64,000 nucleotides of DNA, from positions 62,001 through 126,000 of the forward strand of contig NZ_JABAIL010000009.1 of the NCBI RefSeq assembly GCF_012641475.1. The letters are read 5' to 3'. Shown here piece after piece: positions 45,713-56,845 of the stretch (positions within the stretch are counted from its first letter, which is position 1; every line of letters starts with the position of its first letter). Origin of the DNA: Flammeovirga agarivorans. Lineage in GTDB: Bacteria > Bacteroidota > Bacteroidia > Cytophagales > Flammeovirgaceae. Below the pieces are notes generated by a model. It saw only the letters and a program-made list of their open reading frames with translations, did not search any database and was not told the origin of the DNA. A program made the position numbers and the translations under genes.

Positions 45713-46558
45713 ATGCATTACCTATCGGTTCAAGAAGTAAAAGAGATGTGCTACAATAGTACCTATCATTTTAAAGAATATATCTTAGATCAAAAGGAGG
45801 TATTTCCTTATAATGTTCAGGTGCTGTTTGATATGGCAAAGGAAGGACGAATTAGAAATGAATCGATTAATGGTTTTGTAAGAAAGAATACTTCTAGACT
45901 TCATATTTTATCAAAAGAAGCTAATTTATTAACGAATACTTCTGAAGGGTTTCCAATTAAAATTCCCAAATTCCCACATTTTAGGACTGCTGAACATCTA
46001 TTCCAATGCATTAAGTTAGATCAGGCTAAGGGGGATGAAATCATTGAGAAGCAATTATTGATTATCGATCAAACTTCTGGTGAGGGAGCAAAGTTAATGG
46101 GTGATAGGAAGGATGATATGCGTATGTTTTGGCGTTCTGCTTGGGTGATGAAAGATTGGGAAATGAGAGATTTACCAACAAATCAATACAAGGAGAAACA
46201 CTGGGTAGCTGTAACAGAAATGGTCAATGCCCTTTGGTATGCTTTATTAATGAAACTAGGGAACAACCGTAAAGAGTTTGGTAAAGTATTATTAAAAAAT
46301 GGGGCTGTGAAACAGTCGCCAATTGTAGAAATCTCATTAGATCAACGACAACCAGATACTTTTTGGGGAACAAAAGTGGAACCTAATGGTATGTTGAGAG
46401 GAATGAACTTGGCAGGGAAGTTATTATCTAGGTTAAGAGATCTTTATCGTTTGGAACTTCTTCAGAAGAAAGGCTCGTTTAACTTATTGATTGTTACTCC
46501 TCCTTTTTCTATTCAGATAATTGGTGGTGATATACAAAGTGTCGATTATAACGAATAA
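45713..46558 (+). CDS. NADAR-domain protein (YbiA/RibX type) with N-terminal extension
   Basis: 281 residues. The NADAR domain covers about residues 60-240, with LSKEANLLTNTSEGFPIKIP, FRTAEHLFQCIKL (the conserved EH and K), EGAKLMGDRKDD, the helix WVAVTEMVNALWYALLMKLG and the WGTKVEPNGMLRGMNLAGKL end with LLSRLRD. NADAR enzymes are N-glycosidases that act on riboflavin intermediates or ADP-ribosylated targets, and some belong to phage-defence or toxin systems. The first 60 and last 40 residues are not typical NADAR sequence. It is a single-gene unit with no toxin gene beside it, so a housekeeping damage-control role is equally likely. Confidence 0.8.
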   Translation: MHYLSVQEVKEMCYNSTYHFKEYILDQKEVFPYNVQVLFDMAKEGRIRNESINGFVRKNTSRLHILSKEANLLTNTSEGFPIKIPKFPHFRTAEHLFQCIKLDQAKGDEIIEKQLLIIDQTSGEGAKLMGDRKDDMRMFWRSAWVMKDWEMRDLPTNQYKEKHWVAVTEMVNALWYALLMKLGNNRKEFGKVLLKNGAVKQSPIVEISLDQRQPDTFWGTKVEPNGMLRGMNLAGKLLSRLRDLYRLELLQKKGSFNLLIVTPPFSIQIIGGDIQSVDYNE

Positions 46559-46600
46559 AAAAACAGGCGACTTCAGTAATTAAAGAGGTCGCCTGTTTTT
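46559..46600. terminator. Bidirectional terminator
   Basis: Perfect 13-bp stem AAAAACAGGCGAC / GTCGCCTGTTTTT with a 16-nt loop between the NADAR gene (plus) and katG (minus). Confidence 0.92.
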
Positions 46601-46615
46601 ATATATATCAATGCA

Positions 46616-48814
<2,199 letters not shown>

Positions 48815-48859
48815 TTAAATATTTTATGGTTATCAATTGAATTTAGACAGTGTTTTGGG

Positions 48860-48898
48860 TTGAGTGAGTAAATGAAGTAACACTTCTTCTTCACTCAA
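48860..48898. promoter_or_regulatory. Inverted repeat upstream of katG
   Basis: TTGAGTGA pairs with TCACTCAA, and the inner GAAG with CTTC. It lies 75 bp before the katG start on the minus strand, where promoter or operator elements are expected. It may be a regulator site or 5-prime leader hairpin. Not a known OxyR consensus as far as I can tell. Confidence 0.4.
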
Positions 48899-49040
48899 TT
48901 AAATTTAATAAAAATACTAGTAATGGAACTCAAAATCAGAAGGTAAGTTTTGATAAATTCTCTTTTTATTTCTAAAAATATCATATGATGGTACGGAATA
49001 TTTGAGATGAATCATCGCTTGGTATCAAAATTCTCAAAAA

Positions 49041-49067
49041 GTATACAAATAGTCAGATTTTGTATAC
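49041..49067. promoter_or_regulatory. Inverted repeat upstream of the SDR-AraC operon
   Basis: GTATACAAA and TTTGTATAC form perfect inverted arms 9 nt apart, 63 bp before the SDR start codon. This spacing and position suit a dimeric regulator site. The AraC-type gene in the same operon is a candidate binder, though AraC proteins more often use direct repeats. It lies in the 346-bp gap between katG and the SDR gene. Confidence 0.45.
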
Positions 49068-49130
49068 ATATTCAAGGGAGTGCCGTCTCTACATTTGTAC
49101 TATCAAAACATTAATAAAACAGATAGAACA

Positions 49131-50048
49131 ATGATGACTAAAAAGTGGAATACTCAGCACATCCCTTCTCAGAAAGGCAAAACAATTCTAATCACTGGAG
49201 CAAACAGTGGTCTAGGACTAGGAACTGCAAAAGCTTTGGCAAAAAAAGAGGCGCATGTTATTCTAGCTGCTAGAAATTTAAAGAAAGGCCAATCAGCCAT
49301 CAACGAGATCTTAAAAGAAACACCCAATGCAAGTCTAGATCTCATGCAATTGGATTTATCCGATATAAATACAATCAAACAATTTGCCATTGAGCTGAAG
49401 GCAAAGTATTCACAATTGCATACTTTAATCAATAATGCTGGGGTAATGATGCCACAAGAACGTCTTGAAACGAAACAAGGGTTTGAGGGACAATTTGGCA
49501 CTAATCATTTAGGGCACTTTGTACTAACAAGAGAACTGATTGATCTTTTAGATAATACACCAGGGGCAAGAATAGTAACACTAAGCAGTTTAGTGGCTAA
49601 GATGGGGGATGCAGATATTTATTGGGATAACCTTCAGTTTGAGAGAGATTATCATAAAATGAAATCATATTCCCAAAGTAAATTAGCCAATATGATGTTT
49701 GGTTTGGAGTTGGATAAGATGTTAAGAGAAAATGGTAGTAAAACAATTTCTGTACTTGCACATCCTGGGTATACGGCTACCAATTTACAGCAACACATGG
49801 GGTTACAAGGGATGATTTTAAATTTCTTTTTGGCTCAAAAAGTAGAGATGGGAATTCTACCTTCGTTGAGAGCGGCAACGGATCCAAGTGTCAAAGGAGG
49901 TGAATATTATGGTCCTGCCAATATGAGAAACTGGAGAGGATATCCTGTGGTAAACAAACCATCAAAAAAAGCATTAGATTTGAATGAAAGAAGAAAACTT
50001 TGGGAGATCTCAGAGCAATTAACAAACTCTTCGTTCCAATTGAGCTAA
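49131..50048 (+). CDS. Short-chain dehydrogenase/reductase
   Basis: 305 residues from the ATG at 49131 (a second ATG follows at once). The earlier in-frame ATG at 49080 adds 17 unlikely residues and lies near the promoter. Classical SDR marks: the cofactor loop ILITGANSGLGLGTAKAL, LINNAGVMM, the catalytic Ser in VTLSSLVAKM, and the Tyr-Lys pair in SYSQSKLANMMF. The layout is like retinol-dehydrogenase-type SDRs of unknown substrate. The AraC gene begins 4 bp after its stop, so the two form an operon. Confidence 0.92.
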   Translation: MMTKKWNTQHIPSQKGKTILITGANSGLGLGTAKALAKKEAHVILAARNLKKGQSAINEILKETPNASLDLMQLDLSDINTIKQFAIELKAKYSQLHTLINNAGVMMPQERLETKQGFEGQFGTNHLGHFVLTRELIDLLDNTPGARIVTLSSLVAKMGDADIYWDNLQFERDYHKMKSYSQSKLANMMFGLELDKMLRENGSKTISVLAHPGYTATNLQQHMGLQGMILNFFLAQKVEMGILPSLRAATDPSVKGGEYYGPANMRNWRGYPVVNKPSKKALDLNERRKLWEISEQLTNSSFQLS

Positions 50049-50052
50049 TAGT

Positions 50053-50958
50053 ATGAGTCAATTCTTAAAAATAAATTCAATTTCAGAGCTTCATGATGCT
50101 TTTCGTTGTGATAAGCCTAGTCATCCGTTAATTTCAGTGATTAATTTATCTGACATAGCGATTCCACATGAAGTTCTGAATTTTAAAGTAGGAACACCTT
50201 TTTATAACATCACTTTTAAGTCGAAAACAGCTCATCCCTTTCGGTATGGAAGAGGGTATTTTGATTTTAGTGAAGGGTTTTTGATTGGTCTTTCTCCTAA
50301 TCAAATTTTTGAGATCGATGAAACTTCTGAAATAGGCGATCTAGAAGGTTGGTCATTATTTTTTCATCCTGATTTAATTAGAGGATATAATATCTTAGAA
50401 AAAATATCAGAGTATGGCTTCTTCTCATATGAAGTGAACGAAGCTTTACATATGTCTGAAAAAGAAAAGAAAACACTCAATGATATTGTTTTTAAGATTA
50501 AGGAAGAATATGAGTCTAACTTGGATGAATTTAGCCAAGATGTTTTAGTATCCAATATTGAGTTGTTATTCAATTATATTAGAAGGTTTTACAGTAGACA
50601 GTTTATCACAAGGAAAAAGCAAAATACTAGTATAGTAAGCTCTTTTAATAAATTACTGAAAGACTATTTTGAAGATGGGAAATCTGTTGTTAATGGATTA
50701 CCAAAAGTTCATTACTTCGCAGAACAGCTACATCTTTCCGATAGCTATCTAAGTGATTTATTAAAAAAGGAAACAGGTAAAAACACACAGGACCTTATCC
50801 ATTTCTTTGTCATAGAAAGAGCAAAAAACAACTTAGTCAATTCAAACAAATCAGTTTCAGAAATTGCATTTGACCTTGGTTTTGAATATCCGCAGTACTT
50901 TAGTCGTTTGTTTAAAAATAAGACCGGACAAACGCCAAAAGAATATAGAGACAATTAA
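50053..50958 (+). CDS. AraC-family regulator in operon with the SDR gene
   Basis: 301 residues. The N-terminal cupin-like part contains AHPFRYGRGYFDFSEGFLIG, and the C-terminal AraC domain has HYFAEQLHLSDSYLSDLLKK, ETGKNTQDLIHFF and IAFDLGFEYPQYFSRLFKNK, ending TGQTPKEYR. It belongs to a different AraC subgroup from the four-gene cluster (no LGxFcTN motif). It likely senses a small molecule metabolised by the SDR and regulates the operon; similar SDR-AraC pairs are frequent in Bacteroidota. Confidence 0.92.
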   Translation: MSQFLKINSISELHDAFRCDKPSHPLISVINLSDIAIPHEVLNFKVGTPFYNITFKSKTAHPFRYGRGYFDFSEGFLIGLSPNQIFEIDETSEIGDLEGWSLFFHPDLIRGYNILEKISEYGFFSYEVNEALHMSEKEKKTLNDIVFKIKEEYESNLDEFSQDVLVSNIELLFNYIRRFYSRQFITRKKQNTSIVSSFNKLLKDYFEDGKSVVNGLPKVHYFAEQLHLSDSYLSDLLKKETGKNTQDLIHFFVIERAKNNLVNSNKSVSEIAFDLGFEYPQYFSRLFKNKTGQTPKEYRDN

Positions 50959-50997
50959 TTTTTTGATATAGTTTAGACCTAACTGTAGTTTCGTATG

Positions 50998-51510
50998 CTA
51001 AACAAATTTATAGTCCTTCTGATTTTTCGGGAATTCATAGCCAAATAATTTCAGAGGGAAGTCTCCAAAGATATCAATACCAAATACATAGTGCTCTTGG
51101 TGAAGAACCGCTGCATCAAATTCATTTCTTCTTTTTGTGTTGAAGGGGGTAGGACTATCGTAAGTAATGACCGTTGATTTTATATTAAACTCGTTGTATA
51201 AGTATAGTGCAAAAATCTGAGAGATGGCTCCGCCTATACTAAAACCAGTGATCTGAATATCATTATATTGAGATATTTTATAGTGGAAATCCACATCAAA
51301 TTGAGCTTTTATTGCATTAAATGACTTAAGATACCCTTTATGGAAGCCATCGCTTTTTTGGTACTTTAAGCGAGTAACAAATAATGGGAAAATACTCTTT
51401 GAGGGGTGAACTTCAATTACTAGTTTTTGCTCTTCAGTTTTTACATAACATTCAATACCACTAGTGGTATATTTGTTGTCGAAATGTGATATATGGTCAT
51501 TAAATTTCAT
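50998..51510 (-). CDS. Lipase (class 3)-like alpha/beta hydrolase
   Basis: 170 residues, short for a lipase. The nucleophile elbow reads ITGFSIGGAISQIFALYLY (GxSxG), preceded by HKGYLKSFNAI as in class 3 lipases (VHxGF). A catalytic Asp is possible in TYDSPTPFN, and His in HQEHYVFGID. There is no signal peptide, so it would act in the cytoplasm. It looks complete at both ends but compact. It is convergent with the AraC gene. Confidence 0.7.
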   Translation of the reverse strand: MKFNDHISHFDNKYTTSGIECYVKTEEQKLVIEVHPSKSIFPLFVTRLKYQKSDGFHKGYLKSFNAIKAQFDVDFHYKISQYNDIQITGFSIGGAISQIFALYLYNEFNIKSTVITYDSPTPFNTKRRNEFDAAVLHQEHYVFGIDIFGDFPLKLFGYEFPKNQKDYKFV

Positions 51511-52156
51511 GATAGTACTATTGAAATGGGCACAGCATTATTAATACTACAAAAGTAATAGGTAGGAGTTGACTAAAAGTGAACTCACAGATAACATTAA
51601 ATGAATAATCAATAATGAAGTGTACGTTGTTTATTGAATCTTAGTTATAGGAGTGTCACATTAGACACTTCAAAAAAAATATATAATGGTTACAGGATTC
51701 ACAATCAATATACATATTTATCATGACTATATCGAATTAGAAATTGCACTTTATTGATAGAGTGTTGTAAGTTTTCAGTGATTTTTTAATAAAATAGAGA
51801 TGTAACCCATCTTGTGATATTGCTATCTACTCATTCCGGTTAGAGAATATAATTTTAATTTTTAGTAGGTTAAGAAATTATTACGGACTAAAATGCTGGC
51901 CTTTTGGCTAGTTTTTCATCGATAACGATTCAGATAATTTATTCTACAACTCAGTAGATATATATAACGCCCCACCCGTTATGCTAGTGAGAAAAACCCA
52001 ACTACAGCGTAAGTTTGACATTGTAAAGTAGTATTGTAAGACAAAACAAATCATACAAAAGAGATAATACTTCAATTAAATAACTTTCAGTTTATCAGTC
52101 TTTTGTGTGTTTTAAGCTACTGACATATTCAATCAATTTTTATCTACTAAATAATA
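51511..52156. other. Intergenic region, 646 bp
   Basis: The longest gap in the window, between the lipase-like gene (minus) and the second TonB-type receptor (plus). It holds the receptor promoter. Two things are visible: an 18-bp sequence at 51729-51746 that recurs with one mismatch after the receptor gene (54544-54561), and a terminator-like hairpin at 51896-51911 (CTGGCC, TTTT loop, GGCTAG) followed by TTTTT, which might end a small RNA. No reading frame is convincing. Confidence 0.45.
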
Positions 52157-54508
52157 ATGAGAGAAAATATCAGACAAATAATTATCTCGCTAATCTTGTT
52201 TTTATCCTGTACGCATCTAAATGCCCAAAGTATATTCCATACGGTTAATGGTAAAGTCATCGATAAAGATAATCAGCAGCCAATAGTAGGGGTTTTAGTT
52301 TTTACTGAATTAGGAGATTCTACCATATCTACGACCACAGATTATGATGGTAAGTTTTCTTTTTCTTTAAAAGCTGGGAGGTACAATGTCAAATTTAAAA
52401 TGTTGGGTTATCAGTCATTTATTTTTGAAGAATTAGCTGTTCCCAACGGAAGTAATGATCAATTAAATATTTCGTTACAAGAAGATGAAACCGTATTGAG
52501 TGAGGTTGAAGTGGTGTATACCTCATCCAAAGATGAACCACAAAATACGATGGCCATCGCTTCGGGTAGACAATTTACGGTAGAAGAGACGAGTAGGTAT
52601 GCAGGTGGTTTTGATGATCCTGCAAGAATGGCAACCTCGTTTGCGGGGGTCGCTGGGTCTACGGGTAGTAATGGTATGGTTATTCGAGGTAATGCTCCCA
52701 AAGGAGTCTTATGGCAAGTAGAGGATATGCCTATACCAGATCCCAATCACTTATCGAATATTGTTGCATTTGGAGGAGGTAGTGTCACAGCTCTTAGTAC
52801 CTATGTTTTAGATAATTCAGATTTCTATACTGGTGCTTTTACATCAGATTATGGTAATGCAATGGCAGGTGTATTTGATCTTTCCTTAAGAGAAGGTAAT
52901 GCGGAGAAGCGTTCTTTTCAAGCTCAGTTAGGTGTAAATGGTATCGATTTTGGTGCTGAAGGTCCTTTTAAAAAAGGAGGAAACGCCACTTACTTATTTA
53001 ACTATAGGTATTCTACATTTGCAGTATTAGCACCAATTTTACCAGAAGAAATGGGATTCTTAGGGTATCAAGATTTATCATTTAAAGTTGTAGTTCCTAC
53101 TAAAAATGGTGGAGAATGGAATGTATGGGCTGTAGGTGGTGCTGATCGACAATACAGAAATGCGTCTATGGATTCGACTGAGTGGACTTTTGATGATGCG
53201 AATCAGAGTTTTTCTACAAATATTTTATTTGGTGGTTCTGGTATCTCCTATCAATTACCCATCAATAAAAATGGATATTGGAAAAATATTGTTGGAATGT
53301 CAGGTAATGCCACTTATTGGGAGTCTTCAGAGTTAAATTCATCTTTAGTAGAAAACCCATTAAAAGATTATAAAAATGTGCAATATGACCTTACATATAA
53401 GTCGTACGTTCATTACAAATTTGGTCCAAAGCATACGCATAGATCTGGAATCACAATTTCTCAAAAGCATTATGATATCAATATGAGAGAAGCAGAAAAT
53501 GCAGGTGATCCGATGCAAACTTTTGCTGTTGGAAATGGGAATGCTATGTTTTTGCAAGCTTTTTCACAATCGAAGTTTCAATTATCACGTAATTGGTCAA
53601 TGAACCTTGGTGTATATGCACAATATTTTGAGGGGAATGAACAGTATTCTATAGAACCGAGAGCTTCTGTGAAGTATCAGTTGAACCCTTGGCATTCTTT
53701 ATCTTTTAGCTATGGTTTACATAGTCAAACTGAAGCACTTCATTATTATCTATTGCCTCAACAGAATGGAGATCAATTGACTTATCCCAATAAGAATCTT
53801 GACTTTTCAAAAGCACACCATTATGTCTTAGGATACAATTGGAATATCAATAATTCATTACGATTTAAATCAGAAATTTTCTATCAGGATTTATACAATA
53901 TTCCTGTTATCGAGGGTAGTTACTTTTCTATGTTAAACCTAACGCATGAATTTTATGTTAACGGTGCCCTTGTGAATGAAGGAACAGGTAGAAATGTTGG
54001 TATAGATCTCACATTTGAACAATTTCTGAAGAATGGATTTTACTATACTTTAACCTCATCAATTTTTGATTCAAAGTATACAGGAGGAGATGGTGTAGAA
54101 CGAAATTCTCAATTCAATAAAAACTATGTGATTAATGTGTTAGGAGGCAAAGAATGGTACATAGGAGCAGCGAAAAATAAAGTGTTTTCTCTTAACGGAA
54201 AATTCACATTTATGGGTGGGGATAGAAGACATCCATTAGATGAGCAAAAAACAGAAGAAACTGGAGATGTTGTCTATAATAATGATGCGGCATATTCTCA
54301 ACAATACCCGTCAAGTCAGATATTAAGTGTAAGTGCATTGTATAAAACTATTAAGCCTAAATATACATCACAGTGGACATTACAAATTATAAATGCATTG
54401 GGCGCTCCAGAATATTATGGTTACCAAATGGACCAAAAGACGGGAGAAATTACTGATAAAAAAGATGTACTAATCTTACCAAACATTGCGTATAAGGTTA
54501 TGTTTTAA
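52157..54508 (+). CDS. TonB-dependent receptor-like outer-membrane protein
   Basis: 783 residues, signal peptide ending LNAQ. Domains in order: CarboxypepD_reg-like (VNGKVIDKDNQQPIVGVLVF, about 30-110), a plug domain that contains FAGVAGSTGSNGMVIRGNAP and WQVEDMPIPDPNHL, and a barrel ending in ALYKTIKPKYTSQWTLQI and a terminal VMF. No SusD gene is adjacent. It is shorter than SusC proteins and is in the group of TonB receptors of unknown ligand often found alone. It is followed by a structured element (54645-54735), which may also end its transcript. Confidence 0.87.
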   Translation: MRENIRQIIISLILFLSCTHLNAQSIFHTVNGKVIDKDNQQPIVGVLVFTELGDSTISTTTDYDGKFSFSLKAGRYNVKFKMLGYQSFIFEELAVPNGSNDQLNISLQEDETVLSEVEVVYTSSKDEPQNTMAIASGRQFTVEETSRYAGGFDDPARMATSFAGVAGSTGSNGMVIRGNAPKGVLWQVEDMPIPDPNHLSNIVAFGGGSVTALSTYVLDNSDFYTGAFTSDYGNAMAGVFDLSLREGNAEKRSFQAQLGVNGIDFGAEGPFKKGGNATYLFNYRYSTFAVLAPILPEEMGFLGYQDLSFKVVVPTKNGGEWNVWAVGGADRQYRNASMDSTEWTFDDANQSFSTNILFGGSGISYQLPINKNGYWKNIVGMSGNATYWESSELNSSLVENPLKDYKNVQYDLTYKSYVHYKFGPKHTHRSGITISQKHYDINMREAENAGDPMQTFAVGNGNAMFLQAFSQSKFQLSRNWSMNLGVYAQYFEGNEQYSIEPRASVKYQLNPWHSLSFSYGLHSQTEALHYYLLPQQNGDQLTYPNKNLDFSKAHHYVLGYNWNINNSLRFKSEIFYQDLYNIPVIEGSYFSMLNLTHEFYVNGALVNEGTGRNVGIDLTFEQFLKNGFYYTLTSSIFDSKYTGGDGVERNSQFNKNYVINVLGGKEWYIGAAKNKVFSLNGKFTFMGGDRRHPLDEQKTEETGDVVYNNDAAYSQQYPSSQILSVSALYKTIKPKYTSQWTLQIINALGAPEYYGYQMDQKTGEITDKKDVLILPNIAYKVMF

Positions 54509-54644
54509 ATGATGGAATTGTAATATTCTATTTTTCAATAGTCATATCGAACTAGAAATTGTTATAAAATATTTTAAAATAATTCTGTAAAATGTTGCAA
54601 AAACAAAAAAAACAGTACATCTTTATCATATGAATCGTTAAGCA

Positions 54645-54735
54645 GTGTGCCCCCTCTTCGGTGGGGGCAACACAATTTAGAATTCCGAGTTTTGCTTTGG
54701 AATTCTTTTGTTTGAGGGGGACAAATTTGTCCCCC
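54645..54735 (+). ncRNA. Three-hairpin element, candidate small RNA
   Basis: Three stems in a row. (1) GTGTGCCCCC / GGGGGCA(A)CAC, whose loop can form a C-TTCG-G tetraloop. (2) AGAATTCC / GGAATTCT with a 12-nt loop. (3) The perfect 20-bp palindrome GGGGGACAAATTTGTCCCCC followed by TTTTCTTTTG. The GC-rich arms stand out in this AT-rich sequence. Upstream, TTGC (54595) and TACATCTT (54616), 17 bp apart, resemble a Bacteroidota promoter, and stem 3 looks like a terminator. It could be an independent RNA of about 100 nt, or just the 3-prime end of the receptor mRNA. The surrounding 335-bp gap contains no gene. Confidence 0.5.
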
Positions 54736-54843
54736 TTTTCTTTTGTCTATACTTTGTTAATCCTCCCTTTAAAAGTCAATCAAATATTGTTAGGAAAATA
54801 CTATTCAACATAGGTATATAATATCTTTTCTCTAAGCATTTTA

Positions 54844-55761
54844 TTAGAAATTAGTGGTGCCATTCAGATCATAGTTCTTCAAGAAATTCCACACTTCTAA
54901 TGAAGCACTAATATCCATATTTCCTTTAAAGCCAGGCCAATCATGTTCACCGCCTGTGATCTTTATGTGATGTACTTCTGTGCCTTGCTCTCCATTCGAA
55001 TAGGTATACCTTTCTACAGTGCTTCCGTCTTCGGTGTTTATATCAGGAACACTTTCAATTTCAGGAGAAAGATCCGTTTGATTATGATTGGTCCAAAATG
55101 TAAGTAGGCCTTCAATACTCGAATAAGGTACGATATTATCCTCCGTTCCATGTATTTGTAGAATAGAAATAGAACGGGAAGGAGTACAAGTATTTATCGT
55201 TGGTTGATACATTGAACCTGTAACTGAAGCAATGGCAGCAATTCTATCTGTCAGATGACAGGCAAGGTGAAAACTAAAGAAGCCTCCCATAGACATTCCT
55301 GTAGAATAGATTCGATTCATATCGACATTCATGCTGCTTTCAACATGATCTAATAAGATTTGGACGAAATCAACATCTATATTATTGTTATTGGTAAGTA
55401 CCCATTTATTTGAAATTCCATTCGGATGGATCACAATGAAATTTTCCTCTTCCGCCAGTTCATGAAATTTTGTGTAGCCATAATTAAACTCCATATTACT
55501 GGTTAGTCCATGAAATGATAAAAGTATAGGAAGGGGTGAAGTACCATCATAAGTAGAAGGTATATAAATAGTATATTCTCTTTTCGTACCATTGACCTCT
55601 ACTGTATCAATGGATTTTCCTGTCTGAATTTCAAGTATTGTCTCCTCTTCAATAACAACATCTTCAACAATGGTATCATTCGGGGTAACACCTTCGTCTG
55701 TTGAGGTAGTACATTGTGTAAATAATAAAATAAAAAGAGGTATTGTATATAATGATTTCAT
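54844..55761 (-). CDS. Lipoprotein esterase, PHB-depolymerase/feruloyl-esterase (LpqC) type
   Basis: 305 residues from the ATG at 55761, which gives a lipoprotein signal (MKSLYTIPLFILLFTQ then Cys). The start at 55791 would overlap the upstream gene. An acidic, Thr-rich linker follows, then the alpha/beta hydrolase domain: LPILLSFHGLTSNME, the nucleophile elbow STGMSMGGFFSFHLACHLTD and a late GGEHDWPGF with the catalytic His. LpqC-type enzymes cut polyester, feruloyl or acetyl esters from polymers. It starts 1 nt after the stop of the upstream esterase gene, so both are co-expressed and act on the outside of the cell. Confidence 0.83.
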   Translation of the reverse strand: MKSLYTIPLFILLFTQCTTSTDEGVTPNDTIVEDVVIEEETILEIQTGKSIDTVEVNGTKREYTIYIPSTYDGTSPLPILLSFHGLTSNMEFNYGYTKFHELAEEENFIVIHPNGISNKWVLTNNNNIDVDFVQILLDHVESSMNVDMNRIYSTGMSMGGFFSFHLACHLTDRIAAIASVTGSMYQPTINTCTPSRSISILQIHGTEDNIVPYSSIEGLLTFWTNHNQTDLSPEIESVPDINTEDGSTVERYTYSNGEQGTEVHHIKITGGEHDWPGFKGNMDISASLEVWNFLKNYDLNGTTNF

Positions 55762-55762
55762 T

Positions 55763-56710
55763 TTAGTAATTCTCTTTCTGTAAATGTTCATTAAAAAACT
55801 CTACAACAGAAACATATTTAGTCCTAGCACCTGGATATTTTAAATCACTCTCTACACCGAGTTGATCTAATTTTTCTTGTAATGCAATACCAAAATCTAC
55901 ATGATGTATGATCCAAGATTTCATTTTTTTAGGGTTCTTAGGTGCTTTTGACTTAGGAGACATATTATAACTCATATAAACGGCAGGATCATCTGAAGAA
56001 GCTAAAGTGATGGCAGATAAACTATTCGCAATTGAATTAGTTTCCTCCATTGTTTTACCTCCGTACATTCTTTTTCGCTTCTTTACTAACTTTGAGTTAT
56101 TATCTAAAGCTGCTTGAGTATTAGCACCTTCATTTAGATGCTTTTTGAAAAGTGATTCCCAAAACTCTAAATTCATAGTTGTTTGTCCAGAAAAAGGGGC
56201 TACACAACTTACTCGAGTAGATTCTCTCTCTATAGGGTTGTCACTTTCAGTATTTGCCATTTCATCACTAAATGCTAACCACATACAGATTTGAGCACCC
56301 GCAGAACCTCCATGAAGGCCAATTCTTGACTTGTCAATTTTCCATTGATCAGCATTTAACCGAATAAATTGTAGTGCCTTTTTTGCATCATTGTGGGCTG
56401 CTGGAAGGGGTGCATCGGCAATTAACCGATAATTGATTGCCGCTACGGAGATACCTGCATTTAGCAATGAATTTAAAGTTTTTGCACCTAACTTTTCTTT
56501 ACTACCTGAGGTAAAACCTCCGCCGTGTATATATAAAACTAATGGTGTTTTTTTGTTGGTTTCAGCAAACCAAATGTCGATTACATTTCTTTCATGTTCT
56601 CCGTACTTGATGTTTTGTAATTGAGGTACCGGTTTACTTTGTTGAGCATTAGAAACTAAGGAAGTAGCCAACAGAATAATAAAAGAACTGATAATTGTTA
56701 GATGTTTCAC
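55763..56710 (-). CDS. Secreted alpha/beta hydrolase (carboxylesterase/BD-FAE-like)
   Basis: 315 residues, signal peptide ending SNAQ. The oxyanion-hole motif LVLYIHGGGFTSGSK and the nucleophile elbow GLHGGSAGAQICMW are those of the hormone-sensitive-lipase/BD-FAE group. The C-terminal part has IIHHVDFGIALQEKLDQLG, where the catalytic His would be. It should cleave short ester groups (acetyl, feruloyl) from carbohydrates or other small esters. It is the first gene of a two-gene operon with the LpqC-type esterase. Confidence 0.83.
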   Translation of the reverse strand: MKHLTIISSFIILLATSLVSNAQQSKPVPQLQNIKYGEHERNVIDIWFAETNKKTPLVLYIHGGGFTSGSKEKLGAKTLNSLLNAGISVAAINYRLIADAPLPAAHNDAKKALQFIRLNADQWKIDKSRIGLHGGSAGAQICMWLAFSDEMANTESDNPIERESTRVSCVAPFSGQTTMNLEFWESLFKKHLNEGANTQAALDNNSKLVKKRKRMYGGKTMEETNSIANSLSAITLASSDDPAVYMSYNMSPKSKAPKNPKKMKSWIIHHVDFGIALQEKLDQLGVESDLKYPGARTKYVSVVEFFNEHLQKENY

Positions 56711-56845
56711 ACTTATGATATTTCATTTCAAATTTTAATCATCGAAAAAGTCTGAAATCTATCACTCTCATCAAAATTTTTTCAACTAACGTCATTTATT
56801 TTTCAACGAAAGAAATTGTTGAGTGTATAAAATGACCATAGCACT

